A program made the translations under genes and the position numbers. Shown here piece by piece: positions 1 through 6,048 of a stretch of DNA of 7,454 nucleotides. Position 1 is the stretch's first letter. Every line of letters starts with the position of its first letter. Source of the stretch: UMGS172 sp045637775 (GTDB lineage Bacteria > Bacillota > Clostridia > Oscillospirales > Acutalibacteraceae); contig JAZUAC010000006.1 in the NCBI GenBank assembly GCA_045637775.1, positions 1-7,454 of the forward strand, given 5' to 3'. Below the pieces are notes generated by a model, which was given only the letters and a program-made list of their open reading frames with translations, was not told the origin of the DNA and searched no databases.

Positions 1-720
1 AAGATTGAACTTGAGGAAGAAGCAGTCCCTGATTACCCTGTAACGCTGTTCTTTACCAAGGACGGTTACTTTAAGAAGATAACACCGCAGTCGCTTCGTA
101 TGAGTGGTGAGCACAAGCTTAAAGAGGGTGACGAGATAGTAACAACTATCGAAACCACCAATGCTGCCGAGCTGTTGTTCTTTACCGATAAGTGTCAGGT
201 TTATAAATCAAGAGCTAATGATTTTGAAGATACCAAGACAAGTGTATTGGGTGACTATGTACCCGCAAAGCTTGACTTTGATGATGGCGAAAAGCCGGTT
301 GCGATGATAGTTACCACCGATTATACGGGCTTTATGATGTTCTTCTTTACAAACGGACGCGTTGCAAAGGTTTCGCTTTCGGCCTATGCTACCAAAACCA
401 ACCGTAAAAAGCTTATTTCGGCTTATACCGATAAGTTTGAGCTTTGTCAGATAATGCACATTAAAGAGGACCAAGAACTGTTGCTTAAATCCACGGGCGG
501 AAGAATGCTGCTGCTTCACACGGGTGCTTTGCAGGTCAAGGCGACCAAGGATAATGGCGGTGTAGCCGTCATGACCCAGAAGAAGGGTCAGAGGTTGTTT
601 GAGGTTGTGCCGTACCAAGAGGGTATGTTCCAAAAGCCTCACCGTTACAGAACAAGAACCTTACCCGCCGCAGGAAGCTTGCCTTCAGCCGAAGAGCAGG
701 GTGAACAGTTGAAGCTGTAA
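1..720 (+). CDS. Type IIA DNA topoisomerase subunit A (GyrA/ParC family), C-terminal part; 5' end outside the window
   Basis: The reading frame is open from base 1 to a TAA at 718-720, giving 239 residues. They form the C-terminal beta-propeller that wraps DNA in GyrA/ParC subunits of the A2B2 topoisomerase. Repeated blades are visible, each a run of hydrophobic strands around phrases such as LFFTKDGYFKKI, LLFFTDKCQVYK, MFFFTNGRVAKV and GGRMLLLHTGALQ. The breakage-reunion domain with the catalytic tyrosine lies upstream and is not present. The tail is an acidic, low-complexity stretch after the HRYRTRTLPAAG phrase. No canonical GyrA-box (QRRGGKG-like) is seen in the visible part, which leans towards the ParC-like clostridial paralog rather than true gyrase. 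Because most of the protein is missing, GyrA versus ParC is not decided. The family call is confident. Confidence 0.85.
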   Translation, partial: KIELEEEAVPDYPVTLFFTKDGYFKKITPQSLRMSGEHKLKEGDEIVTTIETTNAAELLFFTDKCQVYKSRANDFEDTKTSVLGDYVPAKLDFDDGEKPVAMIVTTDYTGFMMFFFTNGRVAKVSLSAYATKTNRKKLISAYTDKFELCQIMHIKEDQELLLKSTGGRMLLLHTGALQVKATKDNGGVAVMTQKKGQRLFEVVPYQEGMFQKPHRYRTRTLPAAGSLPSAEEQGEQLKL

Positions 721-728
721 AAAAAGAA

Positions 729-753
729 TGCACTCCGAAAAAATCGGAGTGCA
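729..753. terminator. Hairpin after the topoisomerase gene, probable terminator (better formed for the minus strand)
   Basis: A perfect 10-bp stem, TGCACTCCGA (729-738) with TCGGAGTGCA (744-753), closes a loop of five A. It starts 8 nt after the stop codon. On the + strand there is no T-run after the stem (GGTCAGTC follows). On the minus strand the stem is followed by TTCTTTTTT. The position suggests it ends topoisomerase transcription, but as a U-tract terminator it is only canonical in the opposite direction. Confidence 0.55.
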
Positions 754-842
754 GGTCAGTCTGAATGCAAGCGTTTAACTCATACTGACAAGAGTATTTT
801 GTGCGAAACTTTTAAAAATACCAAAGGAAAATTTTGTAATGG

Positions 843-871
843 TTGACTTTTTGAGAGTTTTGATATATCAT
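843..871 (+). promoter_or_regulatory. Predicted sigma-A promoter of valS
   Basis: The -35 box TTGACT (843-848) and -10 box TATCAT (866-871) are separated by 17 nt; each matches the consensus at five of six positions. A start near 878 gives a leader of about 45 nt before the ATG at 922. The -10 sits in an A+T-rich palindromic run (TGATATATCA), so a slightly shifted -10 is possible. The leader is too short for a T-box, and no T-box antiterminator motif was found between 721 and 921. Confidence 0.65.
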
Positions 872-921
872 ATATAGACTTGAAAAGTTATTTAGAAAGT
901 TTTCCGAAAGGACTTGAAATA

Positions 922-3552
922 ATGAAAAAAGAACTTGAAAAGGTTTATAATCCGTCCGCAGTTGAGGACAGGACTTATGACTTCTGGCTCAAAGGAAAAT
1001 ATTTCCATGCCGAGGTCGACCAGAAAAAGAAACCCTACACCATCGTGATTCCGCCACCCAACATCACGGGTCAGCTTCACATGGGTCACGCTTTGGACGA
1101 AACCTTGCAGGATATTCTCATCCGTTGGAAGAGAATGCAGGGTTATTCGGCTCTTTGGCTTCCCGGTACCGACCATGCTTCCATTGCTACCGAGGCTAAA
1201 ATCGTTGAAGCTATGCGTAAAGAGGGCGTCACTAAAGATGACCTCGGTCGTGATGGCTTTTTAGAGCGTGCTTGGGCTTGGAAAGAAACCTATGGCGGCA
1301 GAATTATCGAGCAGTTGAAGAAGCTTGGTACCTCTTGCGACTGGGACAGAGAAAGATTCACCCTTGACGAAGGTTGCTCAAAAGCCGTTCGTGAGGTTTT
1401 TGTCCGTCTTTATGAAAAGGGACTCATCTATCGCGGTGAGCGTATCATCAACTGGTGTCCCCATTGCTTGACATCTATTTCGGATGCCGAGGTTGAATAT
1501 GCTGAAAAGGATGGCAACTTCTGGCATCTTCGTTATCCTATTACCGACGGTAGCGGATATATCGAGCTTGCCACCACCCGTCCCGAAACCCTTTTGGGTG
1601 ATACTGCCGTTGCAGTTCATCCCGATGATGAAAGATATAAGAACCTTATCGGTAAGACCGTTACTTTGCCGCTTGTTGGCCGTGAGATTCCCGTTGTTGC
1701 CGATACTTATGTTGAAATGGACTTCGGTACAGGTGTTGTTAAGATTACCCCTGCACACGACCCCAACGACTTTGAGGTTGGACTCCGTCATAACCTCGAG
1801 GTTATCAATGTTATGACCGATGATGCTCATATCAATGAGCTTGGCGGTAAATACTGCGGTATGGATCGTTATGAGGCAAGAAAGGCTATTGTAGCTGACC
1901 TTGAAGAGGGTGGATTCCTTGTTAAGGTTGAGCCCATGAAGCACAATGTTGGCTCTTGCTACCGTTGTTCCACCATTGTTGAACCCCGTGTTTCCAAGCA
2001 GTGGTTTGTTAAGATGCAGCCTTTGGCCGAGCCTGCTATTGATGTTGTGAAGTCGGGCGAAATTAAGCTCATTCCCGGTCGTTTTGAAAAGACCTATTAC
2101 AACTGGATGGAGAACATCAAGGACTGGTGTATTTCCCGTCAGCTTTGGTGGGGTCACAGAATCCCTGCTTGGTATTGTGACGATTGCGGCGAAATGACCG
2201 TAAGCCGTACTGATATCGATGTTTGTCCCAAGTGTGGCGGCAAGGTGAGAATGGATGAGGATACCCTCGATACCTGGTTCTCGTCTGCGTTGTGGCCTTT
2301 CTCAACCCTTGGTTGGCCCGATAACACTCTTGACCTTAAATATTTCTATCCCACAAGCACCCTTGTAACGGGATATGATATTATCTTCTTCTGGGTTGCC
2401 AGAATGATATTCTCCGGTTTGGAGTATACCGGCAAAGCACCCTTCAACACCGTATTGTTCCACGGTATTGTCCGTGATGCTCAAGGTAGAAAGATGTCTA
2501 AGTCTTTGGGCAATGGTATCGATCCCCTTGTAGAAATCGAAAAGTACGGTGCCGACGCATTGCGTTTCACCTTGGCTACCGGTAACACTCCCGGTAACGA
2601 TATGAGATATTCAGCAGAGCGTGTTGAGGCAAGCCGTAACTTTGCTAACAAGCTTTGGAATGCTGCCCGTTTCGTTTTGATGAATCTCGACGAAAATGAG
2701 CCTGCACCTTATATCCCTGAAAACCTTGAGCTTGAGGATAAGTGGGTACTTTCCAAGTTCAACAATGTTGTTAAAGAAGTAACCGATAATCTCGATAAGT
2801 ATGAAATCGGTCTTGCAGTTTCCAAGTTGTACGACTTTATTTGGGATGTTTACTGTGACTGGTATATTGAGCTTTGCAAGGTTCGTCTTAACGGTGACGA
2901 TGCCGAGAAGGCATCCACCGCAAGAGGTGTTCTTGTATATGTTCTTTCCAACACTTTGAAGCTTTTGCATCCCTTCATGCCGTTCATCACCGAGGAAATT
3001 TGGCAGGCATTGCCTCATGAGGGTGAAACCATCATGATTTCCAGCTGGCCTACTGCTTGTGAGTGCCTTGATTTCTCGGCAGAAGAGGTTGAGTTTGAGA
3101 AGGTTATGGATGTTATCAAGGCTGTGCGTAACCGCCGTGCCGAAATGAATGTACCTCCCTCCAAGAAGGCAAAGCTATACATCAGCACCGAGGCTAAAGA
3201 CACCTTCAATAAGTGTGCAGTATTTATGACCCGTTTGGCTTCGGCTTCCGAGGTTGAGGTCTGCGACAATGTTGATGTTGACGGCGCAGTTCGTGTTGTT
3301 ACAACCGATGCCGTTGTTCAGATCCCCATGAATGAGCTTGTTGACTTCGCAAAAGAGCTTGACCGTCTGTCGAAAGAGCTTGCCGCTGCCGAGAAGGATA
3401 GAGATTTCTTCGGCTCCAAGCTCAATAACGAGGCATTTGTTTCTAAAGCACCTGCCAATGTTGTTGAAGCACAGCGCGAGTCTTACAAAAAGGCAGTTGA
3501 CAAGATTGCCCTTTTGGAAGCAAGCATTGCCGACATCAAATCTAAAATGTAA
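922..3552 (+). CDS. valS: Valyl-tRNA synthetase
   Basis: A class Ia aminoacyl-tRNA synthetase that charges tRNA-Val in the cytoplasm and hydrolyses misactivated threonine. The 876-residue length is normal for bacterial ValRS. Visible motifs in order: HIGH box as HMGH (residues 53-56) after PPPNITGQL; GTDHASIATE (82-91); the CP1 editing domain with ATTRPETLLGDTAVAV (217-232); KMSKS (524-528). Four CxxC pairs (C179/C182, C346/C349, C419/C422, C435/C438) suggest zinc-binding knuckles. An anticodon-binding helical domain and a C-terminal Lys/Glu-rich coiled coil (about 809-876), typical of ValRS, follow. An in-frame TTG lies at 880, but it would sit at the predicted transcription start. The ATG at 922 has AAAGGA (907-912) 9 nt upstream and was chosen. 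The gene has its own promoter and terminator. Its position just before folC is also seen in Bacillus. Confidence 0.97.
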   Translation: MKKELEKVYNPSAVEDRTYDFWLKGKYFHAEVDQKKKPYTIVIPPPNITGQLHMGHALDETLQDILIRWKRMQGYSALWLPGTDHASIATEAKIVEAMRKEGVTKDDLGRDGFLERAWAWKETYGGRIIEQLKKLGTSCDWDRERFTLDEGCSKAVREVFVRLYEKGLIYRGERIINWCPHCLTSISDAEVEYAEKDGNFWHLRYPITDGSGYIELATTRPETLLGDTAVAVHPDDERYKNLIGKTVTLPLVGREIPVVADTYVEMDFGTGVVKITPAHDPNDFEVGLRHNLEVINVMTDDAHINELGGKYCGMDRYEARKAIVADLEEGGFLVKVEPMKHNVGSCYRCSTIVEPRVSKQWFVKMQPLAEPAIDVVKSGEIKLIPGRFEKTYYNWMENIKDWCISRQLWWGHRIPAWYCDDCGEMTVSRTDIDVCPKCGGKVRMDEDTLDTWFSSALWPFSTLGWPDNTLDLKYFYPTSTLVTGYDIIFFWVARMIFSGLEYTGKAPFNTVLFHGIVRDAQGRKMSKSLGNGIDPLVEIEKYGADALRFTLATGNTPGNDMRYSAERVEASRNFANKLWNAARFVLMNLDENEPAPYIPENLELEDKWVLSKFNNVVKEVTDNLDKYEIGLAVSKLYDFIWDVYCDWYIELCKVRLNGDDAEKASTARGVLVYVLSNTLKLLHPFMPFITEEIWQALPHEGETIMISSWPTACECLDFSAEEVEFEKVMDVIKAVRNRRAEMNVPPSKKAKLYISTEAKDTFNKCAVFMTRLASASEVEVCDNVDVDGAVRVVTTDAVVQIPMNELVDFAKELDRLSKELAAAEKDRDFFGSKLNNEAFVSKAPANVVEAQRESYKKAVDKIALLEASIADIKSKM

Positions 3553-3563
3553 GCAATAATATG

Positions 3564-3590
3564 AAAGCGGACGGTTTCCCGTCCGCTTTT
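3564..3590 (+). terminator. Intrinsic terminator of valS
   Basis: A perfect 11-bp stem, AAAGCGGACGG (3564-3574) with CCGTCCGCTTT (3579-3589), has a TTTC loop and ends in a short T-run (3587-3590). It starts 12 nt after the valS stop. It should end most valS transcription, although some read-through into folC is likely because no clear promoter separates the two genes. Confidence 0.8.
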
Positions 3591-3608
3591 GCTGAATATG
3601 ACTTTAGT

Positions 3609-3653
3609 AGCTCCCTCTGACGAGGGAGCTGTCACCGAAGGTGACTGAGGGAG
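3609..3653 (+). repeat. Palindromic intergenic repeat with two hairpins, directly upstream of folC
   Basis: Two perfect hairpins stand next to each other. The first is AGCTCCCTC (3609-3617) / GAGGGAGCT (3622-3630) with loop TGAC. The second is GTCACC (3631-3636) / GGTGAC (3640-3645) with loop GAA. A second GAGGGAG (3647-3653) repeats 3622-3628 and can also pair with CTCCCTC at 3611-3617, enclosing the second hairpin. The compact palindromic design resembles REP-like elements that I recall as common between genes of gut Clostridia; dispersal in this genome cannot be shown from one copy. Confidence 0.7.
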
Positions 3654-3666
3654 AGATATTTTTCCT

Positions 3667-4941
3667 ATGAACTACACCGAATGTTTAAACTACATACATT
3701 CTTTAATGCGGTTTGGGTCAAGACCGGGTCTTGAACGCATTTCAGAGCTTTTGCACCGATTGGGCGACCCGCAGGAGAGGTTGAATATTATCCATGTTGC
3801 GGGTACCAACGGCAAGGGCTCAACCTGCACATTTTTGAGCAATATCCTGCGTGCCTCGGGCAAAAAAACAGGACTTTACATTTCACCGTTTGTCACGGTG
3901 TTTAATGAGCGCATTCAGATAAACGGTCAACCCATCCCCGATAGCGACCTTGCCGTTTACACCGAAAGGGTAAAGGCGGTTGTTGACCAAATGCCGAATG
4001 ACGAATGCCCTATAACCGAGTTTGAGTTTATCACCGCCGTGGCGTTTCTCTACTTTTTTGAGCAGGGGTGTGACGCTGTTGTGCTTGAGGTTGGTCTCGG
4101 CGGCAGGTTGGATGCCACCAATACTATAATCTCGCCAAAAGCATCGGTTATAGCCCGAATTGCGCTTGACCATACCTCAATTTTGGGCGATACCGAAGCC
4201 GAAATTGCCTTTGAAAAATGCGGCATTATCAAAAATGGTTGCACTGTTGTCACCACCGCCGACAATAGTGATGAAGCATTGGAGGTTATCAAAAAAAACG
4301 CAAAAGACCTTGGTTGCGAGCTTAAAATCAGCGACCGTTGTGAGGTTGAGGTTTTATCCAATGATATTTTCGGCAGTCAAATTTTGTGGCAGGGTGAGGA
4401 ATACTATGTTTCTTTGCCCGGTGAGCATCAGATAAGTAATGCCATAAATGCTGTTATGGCTGTGAAAGCCGCATTCCCCGAAATCACGGTTGATGAAATA
4501 AAGCAGGGCTTGAGGACCACAGTTTTTCCTGCAAGATGCGAGGTTATATCGCGTGAACCGCTTGTCATTTTGGATGGTTCGCATAACCCCAACGGTACGG
4601 GTGCTTTGGCAGACCTTTTGAAAAAGTCCGGTATCGAAAATGCCACCGCAATCGTTGGTTTTATGGCTGATAAAGATGTTTCGGATGCTTTGAGCCTACT
4701 GCGGGGCAAATTCAAAAAAATGATAACCGTAAAGGTTGAATCTAATGCCCGAACCATGAGTGCCGAGGATTTGAAGGTGGCTTGCGAGTCTATTTGTGAT
4801 AATGTTGTTGCCTCAAAATCTTACGAAGAGGCAATAGAACTCGTTGAAAATGAAGACAAAATCATTGTTTTCGGTTCGCTTTATCTTGCAGGTGACATAA
4901 GACCGCTTTTGTTAAAACATTTTCAGACAAAAAACAATTAA
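3667..4941 (+). CDS. folC: Bifunctional folylpolyglutamate synthase / dihydrofolate synthase
   Basis: A Mur-ligase-family enzyme that joins glutamate to dihydropteroate and then extends the polyglutamate tail of folates, using ATP, in the cytoplasm. The 424 residues match the usual FolC length. Motifs: P-loop GTNGKGST (46-53); YISPF..VFNERIQING (71-87), typical of FolC; LEVGLGGRLDATN (140-152); a LDHTSILGDT phrase followed by AFEKCGIIK in the central ATPase domain; and DGSHNPNG (from 303) opening the C-terminal ligase domain. The C-terminus has the usual FGSLYLAGDIR phrase. The ATG at 3667 gives the expected N-terminus. The best Shine-Dalgarno-like sequence, GGGAG (3649-3653), lies 13 nt upstream, which is unusually far, and belongs to the palindromic repeat. 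No clear promoter was found after the valS terminator, so expression may depend on read-through. Confidence 0.95.
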   Translation: MNYTECLNYIHSLMRFGSRPGLERISELLHRLGDPQERLNIIHVAGTNGKGSTCTFLSNILRASGKKTGLYISPFVTVFNERIQINGQPIPDSDLAVYTERVKAVVDQMPNDECPITEFEFITAVAFLYFFEQGCDAVVLEVGLGGRLDATNTIISPKASVIARIALDHTSILGDTEAEIAFEKCGIIKNGCTVVTTADNSDEALEVIKKNAKDLGCELKISDRCEVEVLSNDIFGSQILWQGEEYYVSLPGEHQISNAINAVMAVKAAFPEITVDEIKQGLRTTVFPARCEVISREPLVILDGSHNPNGTGALADLLKKSGIENATAIVGFMADKDVSDALSLLRGKFKKMITVKVESNARTMSAEDLKVACESICDNVVASKSYEEAIELVENEDKIIVFGSLYLAGDIRPLLLKHFQTKNN

Positions 4942-4974
4942 AAAGTCGCTCTTGTTGTGACAAAGTTTTTATAA

Positions 4975-5010
4975 ACTATCCGCTATACTAATGTGTAGCG
5001 GATTTTTTTT
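4975..5010 (+). terminator. Strong intrinsic terminator of folC
   Basis: The stem ATCCGCTATAC (4978-4988) pairs with GTGTAGCGGAT (4993-5003) through 11 bp including one T-G wobble, with loop TAAT. Eight T follow immediately (5003-5010). It starts 36 nt after the folC stop and has no T-run in the reverse direction. Its T-run ends exactly where the inverted-repeat element begins. Confidence 0.88.
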
Positions 5011-5280
5011 AGCAGTGGAGTACCATCCGAACCTGTCTGAAACGGCAAAGCTTCGGCGCTTTTCGGATTATCGGCGGCGATAGGCGCAAGCCTTACCGTC
5101 TTTGCTGCACAAAAAATCACACAAAATTCTGCTTGTTTCAGATCGCAGAATTTTTACGGTGCTGATTTTTGCATCGGCACGGCAAAAACGCAGCCAATAC
5201 TTTTGTATTGGCGAGTATTTTAACAAAGCGGAGGTGAAAATCCGCCCGAAAAAATCGGGTTCGGATGTTACTCCGCTGCT
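5011..5280. mobile_element. MITE-like non-coding element with 23-nt terminal inverted repeats, flanked by TTA
   Basis: The left end (5011-5033) and the reverse complement of the right end (5258-5280) agree at 21 of 23 positions. They share AGCAG, GGAGTA and CATCCGAACC and differ at the sixth base (T/C) and thirteenth base (C/A). TTA stands at 5009-5011 and again at 5280-5282, consistent with a 3-bp target duplication around an element of about 268 bp (5012-5279). The interior holds no credible gene. It contains several local hairpins: 5123-5154, 5159-5180, 5193-5212 and 5245-5259, plus a short AGGC-GCAA-GCCT stem-loop at 5082-5093. An alternative reading is a structured RNA leader of spoIIA whose two ends pair. 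The element explanation is preferred because of the TTA flanks and its abutment on the folC T-run. Proof needs further copies or an empty site. Confidence 0.65.
5123..5155 (+). terminator. Terminator-like hairpin inside the inverted-repeat element
   Basis: AAAATTCTGC (5123-5132) pairs perfectly with GCAGAATTTT (5145-5154) around a 12-nt loop, and five T (5151-5155) form its 3' side. If the region is transcribed towards spoIIAA this could act as a weak terminator or attenuator. Much of the T-run lies within the stem, so termination may be inefficient. Confidence 0.4.
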
Positions 5281-5295
5281 TAGGGAGTTGAGAAA

Positions 5296-5604
5296 ATGTC
5301 AGTAAAAATCACGGTTAGCGGTGAGGTTGTTACCGCATATCTCGAAGGTGAGATAGACCACCATACGGCAAGCGTTATGCGAAACGAAATTGATGCGGCG
5401 GTTGAGAAAAATGTACCAACCATGTTAGTGCTTGATTTCAGAGATGTCAGTTTTATGGACAGTTCGGGGATTGGACTTGTCATGGGCAGGTATAAAGCTT
5501 TAAAGCCGTTGGGTGCCGAGCTTCATGTAACTAACACATCACCACAGATAGGTAAGGTTATGAAATTGGCGGGACTTGACCGTCTTGCCAAAATGGACAG
5601 ATAG
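5296..5604 (+). CDS. spoIIAA: Anti-sigma-F factor antagonist SpoIIAA (STAS domain)
   Basis: Partner-switching protein of early sporulation. Unphosphorylated SpoIIAA binds SpoIIAB and frees sigma-F in the forespore; SpoIIAB inactivates it by phosphorylation, and SpoIIE reverses this in known species. The 102 residues form a single STAS domain. The decisive motif is MDSSGIGLVMGRYK (54-67), with the phosphorylatable serine in D55-S56-S57-G58. This matches the SpoIIAA type rather than generic RsbV proteins, as does the spoIIAB-sigF context. GGGAG (5283-5287) lies 8 nt before the ATG. It is the first gene of a three-gene operon, with spoIIAB starting 9 nt after its stop. No sigma-H, sigma-A or Spo0A-box sequence was recognised upstream, where the inverted-repeat element sits. 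Confidence 0.94.
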   Translation: MSVKITVSGEVVTAYLEGEIDHHTASVMRNEIDAAVEKNVPTMLVLDFRDVSFMDSSGIGLVMGRYKALKPLGAELHVTNTSPQIGKVMKLAGLDRLAKMDR

Positions 5605-5613
5605 GAGAATAGT

Positions 5614-6048
5614 ATGAAGGACGAAATAAAGTTAGTGATTCCGTCAAGGTCGCAGAACGAAAGCTTTGCGCGTGTGGCAGTCGGAGCTTTTGTGGCACAC
5701 CTTGACCCAACATTGGAGGAATTGAACGATATAAAGACCGCCGTGAGTGAGGCGGTCACCAACTGTATAGTACACGCCTATCGGGATACGATAGGGCTTA
5801 TCTACATAACGGTCAGCACCGACGGTAACACGGTATTTATCAAAATTCGCGACAGAGGCTGCGGTATTCCCGACGTCGGGAAAGCACTTGAACCGTTGTT
5901 TACCACGGGAGGAGAAGAACGTGCAGGACTTGGCTTTGCGGTTATGGAAAGCTTTACCGACAAGCTAAAAGTGCGTTCGGCGGTGGGGAAAGGTACCACC
6001 GTAACAATGCAAAAGAAGATAAGCATAAAGTATGACAGAAAAAAATGA
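5614..6048 (+). CDS. spoIIAB: Anti-sigma-F factor SpoIIAB, serine-protein kinase
   Basis: A GHKL-fold kinase that binds sigma-F with ATP and keeps it inactive, and phosphorylates SpoIIAA. The 144 residues match the family length. Visible: N-box EAVTNCIVHAY with E46 and N50 (catalytic base and Mg-binding positions in this family); G1 box RDRGCGIPD with D80; an ATP-lid region EPLFTTGGEERA; and G2 box GLGFAVMESF (105-114). AGGAG (5603-5607) overlaps the spoIIAA stop codon and lies 6 nt before the ATG, so translation of the two genes is probably coupled, fitting the need for balanced amounts. The 3' end overlaps sigF by 17 nt. No key residue appears missing. Confidence 0.95.
   Translation: MKDEIKLVIPSRSQNESFARVAVGAFVAHLDPTLEELNDIKTAVSEAVTNCIVHAYRDTIGLIYITVSTDGNTVFIKIRDRGCGIPDVGKALEPLFTTGGEERAGLGFAVMESFTDKLKVRSAVGKGTTVTMQKKISIKYDRKK

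Noticed and set aside
880..921. A TTG start for valS adding 14 residues
   Set aside because: It would coincide with the predicted transcription start. The ATG at 922 has a properly spaced Shine-Dalgarno and gives the usual ValRS N-terminus.
1378..2157. A 259-codon open frame on the minus strand within valS
   Set aside because: It lies wholly inside a clear valyl-tRNA synthetase gene, and its product has no recognisable domain; it reflects the codon bias of valS.
4957..4989. A sigma-A promoter (GTGACA, then TATACT) before the folC terminator
   Set aside because: The spacing of 21 nt is too long, and the TATACT lies inside the terminator stem.
5023..5066. Resemblance to part of 5S rRNA (CCATCCGAACCTG, then AAAGCTTCGGCGC)
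   Set aside because: Only short pieces match, the 5S ends and helices are absent, and the segment is part of the inverted-repeat element.
5040..5105. Possible c-di-GMP riboswitch (ACGGCAAAG, then GGCGCAAGCC)
   Set aside because: The conserved order and spacing of the GEMM motif is not met, and the pairing needed for its two helices is not found.
5102..5305. A 67-codon open frame (TTG start) across the inverted-repeat element into spoIIAA
   Set aside because: It starts at TTG without a Shine-Dalgarno, runs through hairpins and the terminal repeat, ends inside spoIIAA, and its product looks like no known protein.
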